Part shown: positions 1 through 10,555 of the stretch, piece after piece
How positions within the stretch are numbered: the stretch's first letter is position 1
Layout: every line of letters starts with the position of its first letter
From: Rugalucina vietnamica
Taxonomy: Eukaryota > Mollusca > Bivalvia > Lucinida > Lucinidae
DNA length: 64,000 nt
NCBI GenBank assembly: GCA_964017185.1
Contig: OZ024880.1
Coordinates: forward strand, 39,460,329-39,524,328
Direction: 5' to 3'
Program-made: the position numbers and the translations under genes
The notes under the pieces: generated by a model
Database searches by the model: none
The model's input: only the letters and a program-made list of their open reading frames with translations
Told to the model about the DNA's origin: nothing

Positions 1-296
1 GACTTAATCAATGCTTAGATGACAATATTCATCACCATTACGGCTCTAGAAAAGAGACTGCACACAAAACATTCAACCACCCCTCCACAAAAACGTAGCA
101 AAATGATTTTTCAACGTGCTCCGTAAACGCCGATACACCATCATATAAATCTCCATAACTTTTGCAATTTGTAAGCGATTGAACTAATATTTGCACAGAT
201 TGCTCAGTACTAATGTAGTTTAAAAGCATGAACATATCCTTAAATTTCAATGAAACTATTCACGAAATATCAGACATCTTTATGATTTCCCGGGAC

Positions 297-760
297 AGAC
301 CTCGTACATGCATATTACCATTCTAGTCAAACAAGTTTATTGGTATATATCTCAGGTCTCAGGTGAGCGTTTACAGGACCATTGGTCCTCTGGTTAGCTC
401 ACCTGAGCCGAAGGCTCACAAGGGTGAGCATGCTCTGGCGTCCGTCCTTCGTCCATAATTTCAAAGATCTCTGAAACCGCTTGGCCAATCAAAGCCAAAC
501 TTCATGTGGAGCATCCTTAAGAAGGGGAATGAAAGTTTATATAAATGGTCCAGGTCACATGACCAAGATGGCCGCCATGCCCATATATGTTAAAAACAAT
601 AAAAAAATCTTCTCTGGAACCGGTGGACCGAATTCAACAAAATTTGGTGTGTAGCATTGGGGACTCTGGCCCATCGTAGTTTATATAAATCATGACCTTG
701 GGTTGACCTTGACCTATTTTATTTCAAATCAAGGTCAATTTTGGTTACATAGGCTTGAAA
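297..760 (-). repeat. Bivalve-type interspersed repeat with hairpin end (copy 1)
   Basis: Contains GCTCACCTGAGCCGAAGGCT near 400 and the typical run from AAGCCAAACTTCATGTGGAG to ACATGACCAAGATGGCCGCC. It is the inverse orientation of the longer copy at 16872-18325. Confidence 0.75.
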
Positions 761-2504
761 AAAAAAAATGAAAACATTGAATTTTTCAGGACGTTTTGTA
801 GACTCTGACCTGAAAGTTGGTAGATACAGACATGTTGAGGTAAGGAAGTGTTGTGAGTATTAAAGATCAAGGTCATTTCTTGACCTTGGCCAAAGGTCAT
901 ATACAAATTAAATGTAAAACTTAATTTTCTCAGTAACCGCTCGACCAATCAAAGCCAAAGAATCTGTGACATTCTTGGGGGTTTTATGCCCCGTTTTCAA
1001 AATACCATAACAATGTCTCAAAGGCTCTGGTGGTGGTATTTCATGATTAGGGCAAAAGTCCAATGTATTCTGAACCTATTACTATTAAAAGTTTTGACTA
1101 TTTCCTCCAAATAGTGTAAAAAAGGCGATTTTAGCGGGGGTGGGGGTCAAAAATTCATATGTGAGAAAAATTTAATTTTTCGCTTTTCCTTGCTTGTAGT
1201 CCTTTAATTCCACTATTGTATCATATTTTGTGCATGCAACACTGTGTAAAGTGCGATAAACATGCATAATGCCATTGAAATGAAATTGAAATATTACGAC
1301 GTCAACATTTTGGGTACAAACCTTTAGCAGTTACCTGTATAATATTATTGTCTAAGTACTACCAAACATACAAGATACTGTTACCTCATGAGAAAACCTG
1401 CTATCTGTTATATGCAAGACCATATACCCAGATCAGCGATGACCAGCCAGCTACTCAGAATTGTGTCATAAATGAACAAAACTTCAATCCATCTTCTATG
1501 TCTTGCACAGCTTGATTAGAGTTCGATCTTAACCAAAAACATTTTCTCAAGACACGGCCCATTGTGACAAAATTGGTCACACTGAGCAACCTTGCATGAA
1601 TATTTATTTACCTGTATAAACCTGTTACAACACGGCCTTCAAAGTATTTATTTTTCTGATTCGCTTTAATGTCCCTTTCAAGATTATTTCAGCTCGTATG
1701 AGATTGACCAATCAGTAAATGGACGAAAACATGAGAACCCAGAGAAAAAACTCCAGGCACACCCGCAAACAGAACTTGGTTTGTCTTACATGTGTCTCGT
1801 TTCAGTATAATGGTTGTGTCGAAGTGTTTATAATCATAAAAGTTATTTTTGATTCGATTAGATTATGGCCGAGCATCCTTTAATAGGAACAGTTTTTCAA
1901 TCATTTTGGGATTGAGCAACATATTACTTCTTGTACCAAGTACTCAAGAGGGGGGAAGTATAGTGTGTCTCAGGCACAGCACGGCTCCCCACGATTGGAT
2001 CAAACCAAGGGCCTCTATTTAGATTCACTTTCATTAAAGAACTGAAAGATTCTTGTTTTGATGCCTAACGTTATATAATTAGCAAATGCAGTTTTTTGAG
2101 AATGAATGGAAAATTGAGTAAACACCCTTAAAGTTGGTGATTTGAAACTTAACGCCGCTGTATTGTACCAATGACAAAGACATTTTACGTTCCCATGGTA
2201 CTGGCTAATACCTAGACAGTGGTGGCATCGTACCGACCTGACTGAAAAGTTGTTGATTTGGAAGTTAATACATTTTTAAAAAACAAATAGGAAAACAGTC
2301 CAACAATGTTACTGTTTGTGGTCACTGTGGTGCAAGAGGTTATTGGCCGTGTAAACAAGTGGACAATATTAGTATAGAATGATTACAAAAGTTTGTTCCA
2401 CAGAATGTACAGTACCCTCATTTTCTGGGGAATGAAACATAAAAAGTGGTGATAAATCAAACAGATTGGGGTTAATTTTGGAAACAAATGTATATATCCA
2501 TTTT

Positions 2505-3360
2505 TATGCTCCCAACTTCGAAGAAGTTGAGGGGGCATATTGGTTTGGGTCTGTCCGTGCAGTGCAGTGAGTGAGTGCGTGCAGTCAGTCAGTCAGTCTG
2601 TGATGCGTGAGCACTCGGTCAGGAACCGTTAGAGCTAGGATCTTGAAATTTGGTATGTAGTTTGTATATGAAAATTAAGAGGATCCGTATTTTTTCTTTC
2701 AGGTAAATTCAAGGGGCTAGGGGCCAATTCTGTGAGAGTTATTTCCCTTTTTAATTCTTGATAAAGTGAATAGATAGTGGATACCTTGTGTGCGAAACTC
2801 CTCCTACAGTTTTATTCCGATTCTCTTGAAACTTTACAGATGTTGTGACCATGCTTTGAAGATATGCATGTGGTTTGGATATAATCCTCAGATTAACTTT
2901 TGTCATTTTTTTTGCAATTTGAACTTAGCCATTTTTTGGGCATTTTGACAATGAAAGTGAATGGGCATTGGGTACCTTGTGTGCGCAACTCCTCCTACAG
3001 TTTCATTCCAATTCATTTAAAACTTTACATGTATTATGGGCATGGTCTGAAGATATGCATGTGGTTTGGATATAATCCTTGGATTATTTTTTGTCATTTT
3101 TTTCACAGTTTGAACTTAGTCATTTTTTTCGGGCATTTTAGTGGATGGATAGAGGGTAACTTGTGTGCGCAACTCCTCCTACAATTTAATACCGATACTT
3201 TTGAAATTTTGCAGACATTGTGACCATGCTTTGAAGATATGCATGTGGTTGGGATATACTCCTCAGATTAATTTTTGTCACTTTTTTACAATTTGAACTT
3301 AGTCATTTTTTGGACATTTTTACATCTTGAAAGTGGCTTACCAGTTGGGGGCATAGTGTT
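2505..3360 (+). repeat. Interspersed repeat with three ~190-bp internal units
   Basis: Starts ATGCTCCCAACTTCGAAGAA and ends near GTTGGGGGCATAGTG. Inside, the unit CTTGTGTGCGMAACTCCTCC..GAAGATATGCATGTGGTT recurs about every 190 bp from 2785, 2970 and 3160. Not coding: the open frame over 2900-3223 follows the repeat. Confidence 0.75.
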
Positions 3361-3489
3361 TCATAAACACATTTTCTAGTTGTACTTTATATATGGCTTA
3401 CAACTTAACTGCTGTTTTGTTTTCTTTTTAATTTTAAGTAAAAACACTTTCACATACTTGGGCTCTACTACTGAGATAACATTTTGGGC

Positions 3490-3603
3490 TGTAGGGTACT
3501 GTCTCACCCCCCCCCCCCCCCCCCGAGTCCCAGAATGCCATTCACATATATTATGTATAATATGACGACAATACATTCATATGCAAAGGGATTTCTTGGG
3601 ACT

Positions 3604-3641
<38 letters not shown>

Positions 3642-3654
3642 ACAGTCCCCTACA
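3490..3654. mobile_element. Short inverted-repeat element containing C18 and G36 runs
   Basis: Ends are TGTAGGGTACTGTCTC and the inverse of TGTAGGGGACTGTTCC. C18 at 3507-3524 and G36 at 3605-3640 are followed and preceded by inverse GAGTCCCA/TGGGACTC. A hairpin with G-tract against C-tract is possible. Run lengths are likely unreliable. Confidence 0.7.
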
Positions 3655-3875
3655 AATACTTTTCTATTTTTCTATATGTTTAATACAAAATATGTCCATT
3701 TTAACCCAAAAATAAAGCAGTACTTCTTTAGAAACAAGAACCTCAATCCAATATCATAAACTATGGACTACCAGCAAACATGCAAACATTTGACCAACAT
3801 TTATTTTCATCAAACTCTGAGGCAGCTATACATTATGGCACCCATTACCACCGTCAGAGGTCCTTTTATATGTAG

Positions 3876-4030
3876 TATCCTTGGGATGGGGGAATGAAAG
3901 TTTATATAAAGAGTCAAGGTCACATGACCAAGATGGCCGCCATGGCTGTAAATAGCAAAAACCTTTAAGCGAAGCTGATCTGCGTCTGTTTTTGCATATG
4001 CAGATTGTTGGTTTTCTCATGAGGCGGCTC
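3876..4030. repeat. Fragment of hairpin-family repeat fused to half of a 235-bp MITE
   Basis: 3876-3960 carries ACATGACCAAGATGGCCGCC as in 297-760. It is followed at 3966-4030 by the 3' half of the MITE family, ending CATGAGGCGGCTC. Confidence 0.75.
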
Positions 4031-4439
4031 ATTTGATCTTTAAATTTTTATCATACATGTGATACCTCCCTCATCATCAGGGAGACTCCAGGAAATGAGT
4101 GGTAAAATTGGTAATATTCTTCTAAAATGTACCACTTTTTAAACAGAAATTTCAATTCTCCCTGAAATGAATCGGGGAATTTTCCTATATATATTTAAAA
4201 AAAAAAAAAAAATCTAGAAATGAATGGAAGAAAAATCTCTCTGATATCATCACATGTGAGAGAGGTCGCCCTAAAACACTGTACCAGGTTACTTTACCGG
4301 TAAAAAGGAATTTAAATGAAGTATGTAAGAAAAAGAATCCATCATTGGCGTTCAGTGGAGAAAGGAAAATCCCAACCCTCGGGTCCACCGTTCTAGTGGG
4401 AAACTTGGCGAGCCTCGTTTCACACCTGCGTGCATGTTC

Positions 4440-4745
4440 CATTTTAACACTGGTTGTATAGGACGTGACATAACTTTGGCGTTACGCGCACACGTCACGG
4501 TCAGAAATGTTCTATTTCAAAATGGCGGACGCGATTGGGGTGTTTTTTAAACATGAATATTATGAAAATCAAGCTTCGCCACATTAAGGTATGCAAGAAA
4601 AATAATCTATCATGTGTGCAAGCTATGGATAGACAAATCTGTCCCTCAGGTTACAGACCGGCATCACTCGGCCAGCCTTGTTATGCCAAAGTGACCCAAT
4701 AGACAGATTTGTCTATCCATCCCCTGACACTTGTGTATTACAACC
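4440..4745. repeat. Palindromic element, family D copy 1
   Basis: Flank with GGTTGTATAGGACGTGACAT, then arms ATGGATAGACAAATCTGTCC (4623-4645) and inverse (about 4700-4722). Homologous in inverse orientation to 21300-21620. Confidence 0.8.
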
Positions 4746-5002
4746 GGAGGACCTGCTGTCTGGGTTACAATTTTAAATTCTGGCCCCTCTCTTCTTACTT
4801 TGCATATGTGATAAAAACAGGATATCATATAAAATGCAACACACAGTGTACATGAAATGTTTTTTTTTTATTCATTTATATTCACTTAATGTTTCACTAC
4901 ACCAGCGTGAAACGTTATGGAACAAATTCTTATCTATATATATACAATTAGTTTCAACATTATATAAATAATTTACATGTTCACCTTTCTTTGGAAATAA
5001 GT

Positions 5003-5236
5003 GAACCATGTCATGAGAAAACAGGATTTTGCCTGTGCGAAAACAGAGACGCGGATCAGCTGTGCAGTAACTGCACAGCTGATCAGCGCCTTTGCTTTCG
5101 CTACAGGATAGTACAATTCCTCTTCTTCCTAAATCCTAAATTTCAAGCTTCTAACCATCTTCTGTGGCTGCACAGGCAAGTTTGTGTCAGAGACCTGGTC
5201 GGAAACCCCAAAGACCGGTTTTCTTGCGTTGCGGCT
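5003..5236. mobile_element. 235-bp MITE (family A) copy 1
   Basis: Decayed TIR GAACCATGTCATGAGAAAAC to GTTTTCTTGCGTTGCGGCTC, with an internal palindrome CAGCTGTGCAGTAACTGCAC around 5067. Confidence 0.85.
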
Positions 5237-6381
5237 CAATTTGTAGAGCAGCCTCCATTTTCAAACTTTGCCATATTTAGCAACAATAAGGCCAAAAAAT
5301 AGACCATTAGAGAAACAAAACATAAGATTATGCAGTGATGGGAAACAATTCAAAATTAAAGTGAACATCTTGTGCAAATTTGTTGCCCATTTCATTGGCA
5401 AGAAAAATTTTCCTTTGAAATAAACTTCATCACTTTTCAACCTTGTTTTAGGCCAATATGATTTTACTCTTTGGTTTTTGCTGATACAGAATATTACAAA
5501 AACTAATGTTCATCAATAGCGTGGAAAAACTTGTCACCAATACAGGCAAAATTTTACAGAAACTGTAAACCAACTCATTTTAGCGAGAAATTTCTTGAGG
5601 AAGAAGATTCACAAAAAAGAAAATTGCCACAAAATGTCCATTTTGACACATTGCATTCATATGCCAGTTTTTCGGCATGTGAAAATAAATTGCTGCAAAA
5701 TAATGCATGGAAACAATATATCAACAAAATTTAATAGCCACAAAAATAAAAGGGTTACAGTATGTTTCCAAAAGTAGATGACACAATGCGTGAAAATGAA
5801 TGCATAAAATTTGTCATGCAATACTTGTCTTAGGCATAAGCTTTTATTTTGGCATTATTTATTGGTCTAAGACCAAAACATACACATACATGTATCTATA
5901 AATAAGCTACAAACTACATACGGCTCAACATATACAATTTATTGCACAGTTTGTGACTTAGTATGATGAACTATGATTTAGTATCAGGCATTCAAGTTCA
6001 ACAATCATCCAACAAATTATTCACTTCTATATTTAGCGGGAAAACCCCAGATCTATTTTGGAAAAACCCAGATCTATTTATCAGGTTTACATACATTCAA
6101 AATGGCAATTTTACAAACAAAATTCACAAACTTTTGCATTCATACCAAATTTTAATGAGTGTAAGGTTACAGGAAACAAAGTCTACGTTAACTATCATTT
6201 CTTCATGCAGCTTAATACTGTATTGTGTTCTCAAAATATTTTGCATGTATTATAATGTACCAGTCCACAATTCATCAATTCTTCATGCTGGGACCGGGCC
6301 ATCAATCCCTGGGTATTAATTACAGTAGAGAGTTACTGTGCCAAGCTCAAAGACAATCCCAGCATAAGAAGAGTTTCATTT

Positions 6382-6577
6382 GAGCTGCATATTGCCTATG
6401 CGAAAACAAAGGCGCAGATCAGCTGTGCAGTAACTGCACAGCTGATCAGCACCTTTGTTTTCGCTACTCCGATAGTACAATCCTTCCTCTATTTCAATCC
6501 AAGCTTCTAGCCAATTGGTCAATTTGTGTCAGACCTGGTCAGAGACCACGAAGACTGTTTTTCTACAGTCATGGCTC
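6382..6577. mobile_element. 235-bp MITE (family A) copy 2
   Basis: Shortened copy with internal palindrome at about 6418-6448. Flanked by ATTT on both sides, read as a 4-bp target duplication. Confidence 0.82.
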
Positions 6578-6775
6578 ATTTGTAGTCTAACTCACTGCCA
6601 CCAGGGGTCACTCCCAATGTCCACAAATGACGTCAAACACAAACTTTGTTTCCTGCCAATAAATATTATGCTTACATATCAAATATATGAAATACAAATT
6701 GGATTTCAGCAGATATTTTGTCAAGATAATCACAGATCAGTGTGTTACCATTTTCTTCCTAGTCAGTACCTATAT

Positions 6776-7010
6776 GAGCCCTGTCATGAGGAAACCAGAG
6801 TTTTGCTTATGCAAAAACAAAGGTACAGATCAGATGTGCAGTAACTGAACAGCTGATCAGGGACTTTGTTTTCCTTACTCGCATAGTACAACTCCTCTTC
6901 TTCCTAAATCCGAAATTCCAAGCTTCTAGCTATTTTCCGTGACTTTACAGGCCGGTTTGTGTCAGACTTGGTCGGAAACACTGAAAACCATTTTTCTCGC
7001 ATTGCGGCTC
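6776..7010. mobile_element. 235-bp MITE (family A) copy 3
   Basis: GAGCCCTGTCATGAGGAAAC to TTTCTCGCATTGCGGCTC, with central palindrome near 6840-6860. Confidence 0.85.
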
Positions 7011-7110
7011 ATCATCTATTCCAATTTAAGGGGCATCTACGTTTTTCAATGAATTCCTCGAAGTAAACAGAATGGCCCCAGATTGCTTGACGCATTCTGC
7101 CACAGAAAAT

Positions 7111-7483
7111 GAGCTGTCCCATGAGAAAACAAACAATCTGGGTTTCCAACAAGGCACCAAGGTTATAAATCTTTTTTTCATGCTCAGCTCAGCTGAGACT
7201 ATAATTTTATCCTGCTTATAAATGTTAAAATGCCAACAATTGTTGGCATTTTAACATTTATCAGCAGGATAAATTACTGTCTTAAGGGATTTATGCCAAA
7301 ATTTTCAACTGATTTTGGCTTTTTTCAGTATTTATGAGCTATTAAAATTTTATGCTCAGCTGAGTTGAGCATGAAAAAAATTTTATAACTTCAGGACCAG
7401 GTCTGCCAAGAACTGACCCGTACAGTCTCAAAGCAGGACAGAAGCATGAAATGCAGATTGGTGGTTTTCTAATACAACGGCTC
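7111..7483. mobile_element. Family A MITE ends with a different palindromic core (family B)
   Basis: Outer ends match family A (GAGCTGTCCCATGAGAAAAC ... GGTTTTCTAATACAACGGCTC), flanked by AAAT twice. The core is replaced by another palindrome: TTCATGCTCAGCTCAGCTGA to its inverse near 7345-7370, centred on CCAACAATTGTTGG at 7233. Similar core sequence is present at 52235-52720. Confidence 0.8.
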
Positions 7484-7567
7484 AAATAGCTTGGTACATC
7501 AGAAATCTACTAATGTGCATTACAAATCTCTTTGAAAGCTAGTAATGGTCATTAAGCATTACAAAAT

Positions 7568-7802
7568 GAGCCGCGACGCGAGAAAACCGGTCTTCGGGGT
7601 TTCCGACCAGGTCCGACACAAACCGGCCTGTACAAGCTCAGAAAAGAGCTAGAAGCTTGAAATTTCGGATTTAAGTAGAAGAGGAATTGTACTATCCGAG
7701 TAGCGAAAACAAAGGCGCTGATCAGCTTCGCGGTTACCGCGAAGCTGATCTGCGCCTTTGTTTTCGCCTAGGCAAAAATCCGGTTTTCTCACGATGCGGC
7801 TC
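7568..7802. mobile_element. 235-bp MITE (family A) copy 4, well preserved
   Basis: 235 bp, GAGCCGCGACGCGAGAAAAC to TTCTCACGATGCGGCTC, AAAT on both sides. Central perfect palindrome GATCAGCTTCGCGGTTACCG at about 7717-7752. Confidence 0.9.
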
Positions 7803-7984
7803 AAATTTAGTAATATACATTGCAGTTCACAAACCTATTGATGCACATCATGCATGATTTATGCACATCGTGCATGATAAATCTACGACACAATGCAAAA
7901 TTATACATCCTTATATGCACAGCATACATGTATTTTGTGTCGGTTTAAATGTCATATCTTTGGCTCTTGTAGCATACAATAAAT

Positions 7985-8207
7985 CAGCCGCGTCATGAGA
8001 AAACCAGATTTTCGCCTATGCGAAAACATAGGCGCAGATCAGCTTCGCAGTTACTGTAGCCTTTGCTTTTGCTACATGGATAGTACAATCTCTACTCTTG
8101 TTAAATCCATAATTTCAAGCTTCTAGCCTGCTTCTGTGACTGTACAGGTCAGTTTGTGTTAGACCTGGTCCGAAACCCCAAAGACTTGTTTTCTCGCGTC
8201 ATGGCTC
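7985..8207. mobile_element. 235-bp MITE (family A) copy 5
   Basis: CAGCCGCGTCATGAGAAAAC to TTTTCTCGCGTCATGGCTC. The central palindrome is partly deleted. Confidence 0.85.
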
Positions 8208-8218
8208 ATATCATTGTA

Positions 8219-8402
8219 CAGTTCAACCTCATTATAATGCACCTCCCTATAGTGTGGTTTTTAATATACTGCTGCCAAATGGCTCCCATATTTATTATTT
8301 TGCTATATGTCTATTTTAAATAGCCTTATTATTAGATGGTTCACTTGCAACACAATCTGTTTCCATGGATATGAAATACAGCATTATATTAAGGTTGGCT
8401 TG
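8219..8402. mobile_element. TA-flanked Tc1/mariner-like MITE, decayed copy
   Basis: Starts TA-CAGTTCAACCTCATTATAAT and ends with the imperfect inverse ATTAAGGTTGGCTTG-TA. Same family as 33423-33609. Confidence 0.7.
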
Positions 8403-8914
8403 TACATATTTCATGTCATGGTAACTGTTGAACACATTATGAATGACATATAGTCTGAGAACACAACATCCTAGACTCGTTACAATAAATAGTACCCTGT
8501 TATAGTGTGTAAGATATTATGCTTAAAACATTTTTGAGTCACTAAATTATAGCAACTATGCATAGGCTGTAACTACTGTCCTTCCAATCATAAACTAGAT
8601 TTTTCACATTATTTCATTGTTTTACAATGCCATCAGTGGTCATGGAATACACAAGTTTCTTCTATCCTTGACATTATATCACACAACCTGAAGAAAGAAG
8701 GAAAAAAATTCAATACATGGTAGAAACGTATATCATGTGATATTTCACTGGGTTGTATAGCATAATATTACTTTGTGCCGTTTTGATTTTTTTGTGACTT
8801 CAACTATCCCATGAAGCTTTGTGATCTTGATGGTAGACAGCATAATGTCATATGGAAGGTAATGTTCGTAGTAAATATCCACCTAAGAGTCAAATGTTTG
8901 GCAGAATTTCTGCA

Positions 8915-9116
8915 CGGTGGCATAGTGGTAGAGCGTCGGACTCCGAATCCAGAGGTCCTGGGTTCGATCCCCACAAGCGTCACCTTGTTGTGTCCTTGAG
9001 CAAGGCACATTAACTCCCTACAGTACTGGTTAAACCCAGGAAGCGTTGGCTCCGTCCCGACATGACTGAAAAATTGTTGACTGGGACGTTAAACCTCAAC
9101 ACAAACAAACAAACAA
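8915..9116 (+). mobile_element. tRNA-derived SINE, complete, with 12-bp target duplication
   Basis: tRNA-like head with A box (GGCATAGTGGTAGAGCGTCG) and B box GGTTCGATCCC at about 8962. A body follows ending in GACTGGGACGTTAAACCTCA and an (AAAC)n tail. AGAATTTCTGCA at 8903-8914 is repeated exactly at 9117-9128, a perfect target-site duplication, so this insertion is young. It is not a functional tRNA gene. Confidence 0.95.
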
Positions 9117-9232
9117 AGAATTTCTGCAATGGCCGAGCTGAATGACTGGCAGTTTCAACTGCCTTTATCCCACTTAAATTTGGAGTTAGAAGCGAAATAC
9201 ATCTGACTGGCCAGCATTTGTCAAGTAATAAA

Positions 9233-9483
9233 TCACTGTTGTGAGGTCAGTGCCCTGCCCCTATGATTTACATCTCTCATTGGCTGCTTTATCCATGCCC
9301 TCTTACTTACGTCTTCTCTCATTGGCTGGTTCATCAGCTGTGGCAGGAAACTAGAGTACTGTCCCTTGGAAGCACCAGGTGGTGGGGGCATAGCACGGTT
9401 CAGTGAGGAGACCCGCTGGGGGACCATAGGACTCCTAGGTACATCTGTACTTATCACAGGTTTGCTATATGGCATGTCATAGA
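9233..9483 (-). CDS. robo: Robo exon 25: proline-containing tail, last visible exon
   Basis: Enters in phase 1 after ATTCCAG. Encodes VYDMPYSKPVISTDVPRSP, then SLNRAMPPPPGASKGQYSS and FLPQLMNQPMREDV. If unspliced, the frame stops at TGA 9233-9235. If the GTAAGT at 9305-9310 is used, the exon ends at 9311 in phase 0 and the gene continues below 9.3 kb. About 40 bp around this donor are repeated just downstream with a decayed GTAAAT. That is the pattern seen at real exon edges in this gene and favours splicing. MPPPPG may be a proline-rich binding motif. Confidence 0.85.
9235..9325 (-). repeat. ~40-bp tandem duplication of exon 25 donor region
   Basis: On the minus strand, CAGCCAATGAGAGA recurs 42 bp apart, followed by GTAAGTAAGAGGGC in the first copy and GTAAATCATAGGGG in the second. 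It marks another exon-end duplication. Confidence 0.75.
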
Positions 9484-9852
9484 CTGGAATGAAGATTTCA
9501 AGATTAAAAGTTATGGAGAATACATATTTTTTACAGTGAAACTACATGTATGCCAGTGCAGGGCATATTTTGCTGAGCAGAAACGCAGACAACGATTGTA
9601 GGAAGAATGTCCAGCAAATATGATAACCCGATAGGATACTGAACTGTTTACAAAGGTATAAAAGTCTGTTAGTCCATCTATCCCAATATGAAGAAATACT
9701 AAAACTGCTACAGCTACGTAACTTTGTGAATTATACATTATCATTTTCATCAGAGACATCTGATTACCATCATGATTAATTCAATTTCTTGTTTTACATC
9801 CCCCTCAACAGATACGGTCACAATCATGATTGACAATGAGCATCATTCTCAC

Positions 9853-9930
9853 CTCCAGAACTGGAATTATCTTTACTGTTTGGCTGTTCTTCACTGGGTT
9901 CTTTCAGAGTATTCCCCCTTGATGGTTTTC
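9853..9930 (-). CDS. robo: Robo exon 24: C-terminal tail
   Basis: 78-nt exon, phase 1 to 1, encoding GKPSRGNTLKEPSEEQPNSK and DNSSSG. Acceptor TATTCCAG, donor GTGAGA. Polar and low-complexity. Accepted on splice sites and phase fit between exons 23 and 25. Confidence 0.8.
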
Positions 9931-9965
9931 CTGGAATAGAGATCAGGGTAAGCCATCAAATATAT

Positions 9966-10183
9966 GAGCCCCATCATAAGAAGTCCAGATTTTTGCCTGT
10001 GCCAAAACCAAGGTGCAGATCAGCTGTGATCAGTGCCTTTAACTTGCTACACAGATAGTACAATTCCTCCTCTACTTATACCCAAAATTTCAAGATTATA
10101 ACTCTTCTTCTGTGTGGGTATAGGCCCGTTTGTGTCAGACCTGGTCAGAAATCCTGAAGACCGGTTTTATCGCATCGCGGCTC
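9966..10183. mobile_element. 235-bp MITE (family A) copy 6
   Basis: GAGCCCCATCATAAGAAGTC to TTTATCGCATCGCGGCTC. ATAT on both sides. Lies in the intron between exons 23 and 24. Confidence 0.85.
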
Positions 10184-10414
10184 ATATTATTCAAACACCA
10201 CCAAAGAGCACATTCAGTTTTACTCATTTCATAAAAGAAAGTTAAAGTTAGTTTGTAAGTAAGGTACAGATTATGTTAGTAATATACAGATATAACATCT
10301 ATTCAAAACATAGAAAATGCTCTAATGTGACTGGGTCTTGTGCATTTATAAGTATTTTATATTTTTATTTAAAAAAAAAAAAAAACAACAACAGATATTC
10401 ATAAAATACCAAGG

Positions 10415-10480
10415 TAGAGATGGTTCTGTCCCAACATGACTTAAAAATTGTTGACTAGGACGTTAAGCAATAATCATAAC
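10415..10480 (+). repeat. SINE 3' fragment
   Basis: Matches the SINE end (TCCCAACATGACTTAAAAATTG..GGACGTTAA). Truncated, no tRNA-like head. Confidence 0.65.
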
Positions 10481-10555
10481 TAAACATTATGCCGAGGTAA
10501 TTAAATATTTCTGACGAAATATTCATGAATACAAGGCGAAACTCTACAAAACAAA

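Larger units (their letters stand above)
1..9232. other. Region downstream of last called Robo exon; repeats only
   Basis: No exon could be supported here. It holds hairpin-family and gene-like repeats (297-760, 2505-3360, 3876-3960), a homopolymer MITE, a palindromic element (4440-4745), seven members of the 235-bp MITE family, a TA-flanked MITE and a complete SINE. The stretches 1-296, 1000-2500, 5240-6380 and 8403-8900 show only AT-rich unique-looking DNA. Terminal Robo exons and the 3' UTR may be hidden here. Confidence 0.6.

Noticed and set aside
2900..3223. 107-codon plus-strand frame
   Set aside because: Follows a tandemly repeated interspersed element.
3484..3759. Pro/Gly-rich small proteins
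   Set aside because: Artefact of the C and G runs in the inverted-repeat element.
8911..8985. tRNA gene
   Set aside because: A and B boxes are present but it is followed by a SINE body, tail and target duplication; it is a SINE head.
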